Assembly: GCF_016097555.1 (NCBI RefSeq)
Contig: NC_054704.1
Span: forward strand, 76,557,638-76,621,637
Source of the DNA: Gigantopelta aegis
Taxonomy: Eukaryota > Mollusca > Gastropoda > Neomphalida > Peltospiridae
Direction of reading: 5' to 3'
Length of the DNA stretch: 64,000 bases
In this document: in pieces, positions 59,781 through 64,000 of the stretch
How positions within the stretch are numbered: the stretch's first letter is position 1
Layout of the letters: every line of letters begins with the position of its first letter
Program-made: the position numbers and the translations under genes
The notes under the pieces: generated by a model
Told to the model about the DNA's origin: nothing
What the model saw: only the letters and a program-made list of their open reading frames with translations
Databases searched by the model: none

Positions 59781-62700
59781 GTAAATATGAAATATTATAG
59801 TGTTATAGGGATAAATATGAAATGTATTGTGTTCTACTGGGGTAAATAAAACTTAAAATACCTCCACGAAACAGACACACCGGTGACATGTCAGATCGCC
59901 AAGTGCTGTAGCGATGGAAAGGAAATTGTAATTAACTTCCGTGTTGAAATTTAGTTTATTCATAGATATTATTGACGTTCAGTCTAGTTTAAAATAAATA
60001 AATGAATAAATAAATAAATACTAATGTATTATTTTAGTTTTAAAGATAGAATTGATAGAATTTATGATAGAAAAAGGCACTTGTAGGTAAGGCCTACAAT
60101 GCTGGTTTAAGTCTAAAGATGCCTGCAACTGGGAGTGGCCAGTTACCGTATTTCCAGTAATAAGCGTCGGCCTCTAGTAAATGAAATAATGTAATGCAGT
60201 AAGGTGATCTTACAGGGAACATTTTGTTTTCCCTATCTTGATTAGCGATATTTCTACTCAATTGAAAATTGATTAGCAACTACTGTTTAATGTTTTAAAA
60301 TTGTGTGGGTATCTTTGAACCTTGTGTAAGAAGTATGATCACCTCAAGTACATTAGGCAGTTGTGCACGTGACTTACATGCAAGGTGATCTTAGTGCTAA
60401 GATCGTGTCGTAGAATGCGGCCTAGGACCCAGTTTTATGAAACGATCTTAGTGCTAAGATCACCTTAAGTGTATACAGTAGTTATGCACTTAAGGTGATC
60501 TTAACGCTAAAATCACTTAACAAAATGGGCCCCCGTTCCAAAAAGCAATCTTAGCCCTAAGATCACCTTAAGTGCATAGCTACTTTATGCACTAAGGTGA
60601 TCTTAGTGCTATGATCACTTCGTGGAACGGGGCCTTGTTCTGTAAACCCTTGTGAAAGAAATAAATACTTTGCCTTTAATAAGCACAGGCCCTGTTCGAC
60701 AAAGCGATCATAGCCTTAAGATCGTCTGACATCCATAACTATCTGAAGTGCATAACAATTGTTACAGACCCACCAAGTGTAAACTAATAATTACATTGCC
60801 TCCCATCTCCCCAATGTGATGAGTTTTGGAATCGGCCCTTAAAATATTGTGCCTGAACTTCTTTTGGATATAGGCATGTTAATAAAGTACCCATAACCCG
60901 TAAAATATTTCTCTTTCCCAAATTGGGATGTTTTTGTTTGTTGTTTTTTTACACCAGGTTAAAGACAAGTCTCGCCTGCAACAGCTGATTGAGGATGTGA
61001 AATTTAATGCACCTCCACCTGAAGCACCTGTACCACCTGACCCCAGCACAGCAGTGGTTGATGCAGGTAGGTGACAGGGTCAGTGGTAGTCATTGTATAC
61101 TGTTCATCTATAGTGGGAGGTATGTAATGGATATTTCTCTAGTTTCTCATGGGGTAGAGCACAGAATATTAACCCTGTGGGTCACTGGTTCAAATACTCT
61201 CAATACTTGGAAGTGTATGTTGATTAAAAGTATCACACACATCCATTCAACCATCTGTCCATCCATCCATCCATTCATCCATTCATTCATCTATCCATCC
61301 CCATCTATTTACTCACCCACATGTCTATTCATCTGCCCATCCATCCATCCATCCATTCATCCATCTATCCATCTATCCATCTATCCATCTATCCATCCAG
61401 CCATCCAGCCATCCAGCCATCTATCCATCCATATGTAAAGACTGAAGTGTTTTCCACGTCATTCCTAAAAATGTTTGTAATTAAACTATTGTAACAGGTT
61501 CATTTAATAATTCTGCTGATTGGGACCCACTGTCAACACACAGATCTGCCACTGGTGCGGGCAAGATTTTTTTTTTGTGGGTGGGTGCATAGATACATGT
61601 GTACTTGATGACAGGATAATAAAGTTAAACCATTTTCCAATAATACTAGTACATGATACGGTGATTACTGCATTGAGTTAGCCACCGGCCCACTGTGATC
61701 GAAAGCCTTTTGTAATCAATAAATGTCAACTTGTTTTAAAATAGCATTTGTTATATAATATACCTGACTTTGAAAATGTAAGGTTTTTAATTACTTTTTT
61801 AATATCTACATTTGACATTTTATCTCATCTTTATAAACCAGTTTAGAAATTTAAAAAGTTTAATTAATAATTTTTAAATTATTTCAAGTCTGTTTTCAAA
61901 TTTATATTTTTGCGTTCAGTGTTGAGAAAACGCTTGTGCCAATATAGGCTACGTGTTAGTGGTTGGGATGCTAATTTATAGAAATAAAACAATCTTTCTA
62001 ATAATTATTGTAAATATTATTATCTTTCTCCTTTTTTTCTTTCTCTTTGACCATAGCAATACTTTTAGGGGTTTGTATGTAGCTAGTGTGTGCCTTAGAG
62101 GGGTTTTTTTTTTTTTCTTATCTTTTTTTTGGGGGGGGATGGGGGGTATATTGTGGTATATTGAGAATAATTAAATTATCCTGTCATCAAATGCCTATGG
62201 GTGGGTGGGCATATACAACTGCTACCCTACCCTAATCTATAATATAATACACAAAATCGTTTTGACAATTTTCGATCATTCTGACTTGCATCTTCTTTTA
62301 ATTTGTAATTCAAACAACCTTCTTTGTACTTCACTTCATAAGGCTCTTTTCGCACTCAGGTCTAGTTGACTACCATGAACACATCATGCTAAATATCGCA
62401 TAGAAAGATGAATTCCATAAATTCAATGGCAATGGAAGTGGCCATCTTTGTCACTTAACATCAGGGCTCTAAACGGCCTGTGGCCAGGTCGCCAAATGCA
62501 ACCAATGTCCTGTTTGGGCGACTTATTATTATTAAAAAATAATTGCGATCTTTTTTAGAAGCTATAACATATGAACCACTATTAATATTTGTATTGCATA
62601 TATTTGTTCCACATTAAAATCTTGCTCGTGGTTCATGGTTCGCTTACCTTAATTTGCCAACATCCATTATTATTTTTGGGGCCACCATATTTTTTTGGCG

Positions 62701-63700
62701 AGTTTCGGGCCTTACTTAACATTAAGTTTTCTATGCGACATGGCTGTGAGAATTGAAAATTTGCGTAATCCATTTATGGGTTACGTAAAAACAAATTCAG
62801 GTAACCCATTTTGTGTTTATGTAACCCATCATGATCAAAAAAGAAATGTTTTATTTAACGACGCACTCAACACATTTTATTTACGGTTATATGGCGTCAG
62901 ACATATGGTTAAGGACCACACAGATTTTGAGAGGAAACCCGCTGTCGCCACTACATGGGCTACTCTTCCGATTGGCAGCAAGGGATCTTTTATTTGTGCT
63001 TCCCACAGGCAGGATAGCACAAACCATGGCCTTTGTTGAACCAGTTATGGATCACTGGTCGGTGCAAGTGGTTTACATCTACCCACTGAGCCTTGCGGAG
63101 CACTCACTCAGGGTTTGGAGTCGGTATCTGGATTAAAAATCCCATGCCTCGACTGGGATCCGAACCCAGTACCTACCAGCCTGTAGACCAATGGCCTGCC
63201 ACGACGCCACCGAGGCCGGTCCATCATGATCATGTAAATGATGACCTAAATTCAATGTGCTAATGAAAAATGGGTTACACAAACTATACTTACGTGAGCA
63301 GTGCGCGAACAAAACTATCGCTCTGGCAATTTTCAGAGGCCTGTATATTCTCTGCTAGTGAGGGCTGGCTATATACAGGACAGTCTCTTTTTTTTCTTTT
63401 TATTTTGGGAGGGTGATGGGCGAGTCCAGTATTAGGACACCACACCCCATATAACCTTTCCCATGCTAAGCACAGGTTACATCTGGTATAATGTAATTTG
63501 TTGTAATGTTTTTAATTTTGTTTATTGTGTGTGCACAGGTTCAGGCAACTTTGTGTGTGAGCCGGACGAGTATGTCCAACTGGTGCAGGAACTGAGGAAG
63601 AGTGGTCTGATCGGCGATCACTGGCAGGGCATCCGCGTTCACCACAATTCGTTTGTCGGGCGGGACTTTGTCAACTGGGTCGTCAAAAACAAGCAATTAG
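59367..63700 (+). CDS. Glutaredoxin-DEP fusion protein, first three coding exons (3' partial)
   Basis: Exons: 59367-59780, 60958-61066, 63539-63700, joined in frame for 228 residues, with the rest beyond the window. An in-frame stop (TAA at about 59337) precedes the first Met, so the start is well placed. Seen: an Arg/Leu-rich N-terminus ([20 protein letters not shown]) that could be a mitochondrial presequence; a glutaredoxin fold at residues 65-150 with the dithiol site CPHC (78-81), TVPQIFF (118-124, the cis-Pro loop) and GGNDDL (130-135); a Pro-rich linker (about 156-170); then the start of a DEP domain ([20 protein letters not shown]). Glutaredoxins reduce disulfides with glutathione; DEP domains bind membranes or partners in signalling. 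I recall glutaredoxin-DEP proteins continuing into a DUF547 domain, but that part is not in view. The active site is CPHC, not the commoner CPYC. Confidence 0.9.
60330..60650. repeat. Cluster of palindromes built on GATCTTAGTGCTAAGATC
   Basis: Two near-palindromes of about 110-120 bp stand side by side (about 60425-60537 and 60528-60640), each with CACCTTAAGTGCATA meeting its complement at the centre and GATCTTAG-GCTAAGATC in each arm. Half-copies lie at about 60350-60422 and 60690-60745. The outer words GGGCCCCGTTCCA/TGGAACGGGGCC are inverted. They look like small hairpin MITEs inserted at or next to each other, in intron 1 of the glutaredoxin-DEP gene. Confidence 0.85.
60958..61066 (+). CDS. 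Glutaredoxin-DEP exon 2: end of glutaredoxin domain and linker
   Basis: Encodes [20 protein letters not shown] followed by [16 protein letters not shown]. LxxLIEDVK fits the last glutaredoxin helix. Donor GTAGGT, phase 1. A second GT (GTGACA) four bases on would shift the frame and is not favoured. Confidence 0.9.
61251..61435. repeat. (ATCC)n microsatellite
   Basis: Irregular ATCC/ATTC/ATCT tetranucleotides over about 180 bases in intron 2 of the glutaredoxin-DEP gene. It yields a spurious Ile-His-Pro-Ser-rich ORF. Confidence 0.95.
62462..62714. mobile_element. hAT-like MITE, 253 bp, exact 8-bp TSD
   Basis: CAGGGCTCTAAACGGCC on the left and GGCGAGTTTCGGGCCTTA on the right are loosely inverted. 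The flanks are an exact CTTAACAT at 62454-62461 and 62715-62722 (9 bp if the preceding A is counted). GGCGACTT/GGCGAGTTT words lie subterminally. Confidence 0.75.
62838..63220 (-). mobile_element. Full-length SINE (type A head), exact 12-bp TSD
   Basis: Minus-strand copy with head, B-box-like GGTTCGGATCC, core and AATAAAACATTTCTTT tail. Flanked by CCATCATGATCA at 62826-62837 and 63221-63232. It is nearly identical in plan to 6869-7265, so it is recent. It splits an older GGGTTACGTAA-rich repeat (about 62745-63300). Confidence 0.92.
63539..63700 (+). CDS. Glutaredoxin-DEP exon 3: DEP domain start
   Basis: Encodes [40 protein letters not shown] and [14 protein letters not shown], then one base of the next codon. 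The W/F-V-G-x-D/x-V-x-W pattern is the DEP core. The acceptor is TGTGCACAG and the donor GTAAAC. Confidence 0.92.
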
Positions 63701-64000
63701 GTAAACATTCTCTTTTTTAAAGTGAGGCATAATATGTGTTTGGTATGTCCAGGAATATGACATTTTTAAAAGATAGAATAGGACTGGTCAGCTTTTAATT
63801 ATTATACAAAAAAAACCCCAAAACATTCAACTCGGCCGTTTCGCAACGGTGTTAGAGAAACATATATAGTCTGATTTCGACAGGAGGATATAAACAATAG
63901 TGAATACATTTCTTTAATCATAATAATATATAAATATAAATATCTTTCATGGTATCGAGAACAAATACAATGTACCTAAGCCATAAAGTAGTCATGTTTT
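63701..64000 (+). other. Intron 3 of the glutaredoxin-DEP gene (partial)
   Basis: AT-rich intronic sequence with a poly-A run. No exon before the window ends, so the remainder of the DEP domain and C-terminus are outside. Confidence 0.75.

Noticed and set aside
61007..61438. 143-codon ORF with an Ile-His-Pro-Ser-rich end
   Set aside because: The first part is an out-of-frame reading of a glutaredoxin-DEP exon and the rest is an (ATCC)n microsatellite.

Overview
This window is intron-rich, AT-rich metazoan nuclear DNA, most likely from a mollusc and probably a gastropod. That guess rests on three things: long introns with GT/AG borders, the protein families present, and more than twenty copies of a modular tRNA-headed SINE of a type I associate with mollusc genomes. 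I see no prokaryotic, organellar, viral or CRISPR signal. I could not run a database search, so the species is open.

There are three protein-coding genes, all on the + strand. (1) About 3820-18786: the last 11 coding exons of a MAK/CILK1-type ciliary kinase (469 residues visible; the N-lobe exons lie before the window). (2) 27641-42599: a complete six-exon RAB10 GTPase (198 aa) with all G motifs and a di-cysteine prenylation tail. (3) From 59367 to beyond the right edge: the first three coding exons of a fusion protein with an N-terminal glutaredoxin domain followed by a DEP domain. The first two touch on cilium and membrane-traffic biology, but nothing in the sequence shows that the three genes are co-regulated.

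The rest is introns and intergenic DNA packed with mobile elements, many with boundaries and target-site duplications (TSDs) that can be read by eye. The most unusual is a 3.9-kb element (4342-8232) in a kinase intron. It has inverted arms of several hundred bases ending in CAGGGG/CCCCTG, a 5-bp TSD, and a 575-codon ORF that looks like a FEN1/XPG-type nuclease rather than a DDE transposase. It sits inside one SINE, and another SINE later entered its ORF. Three smaller elements share its CAG...CTG ends and exact 5-bp TSDs (33943-34216, 34300-34525, 58615-58808).

Other elements include hAT-like ones with 8-bp TSDs (9242-10643 with 9730-10109 nested inside, 26068-26391, 62462-62714), TTAA-flanked ones (36727-37067 and 39738-41841), a TA-flanked MITE (13834-14419), and a four-level nest at 33417-34999. 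Tandem arrays include 73 bp x 4 (RAB10 3' flank), 138 bp x 3 (an in-frame 174-codon ORF) and 47 bp x 3. The 44.6-59.3 kb stretch has no gene that I can support.
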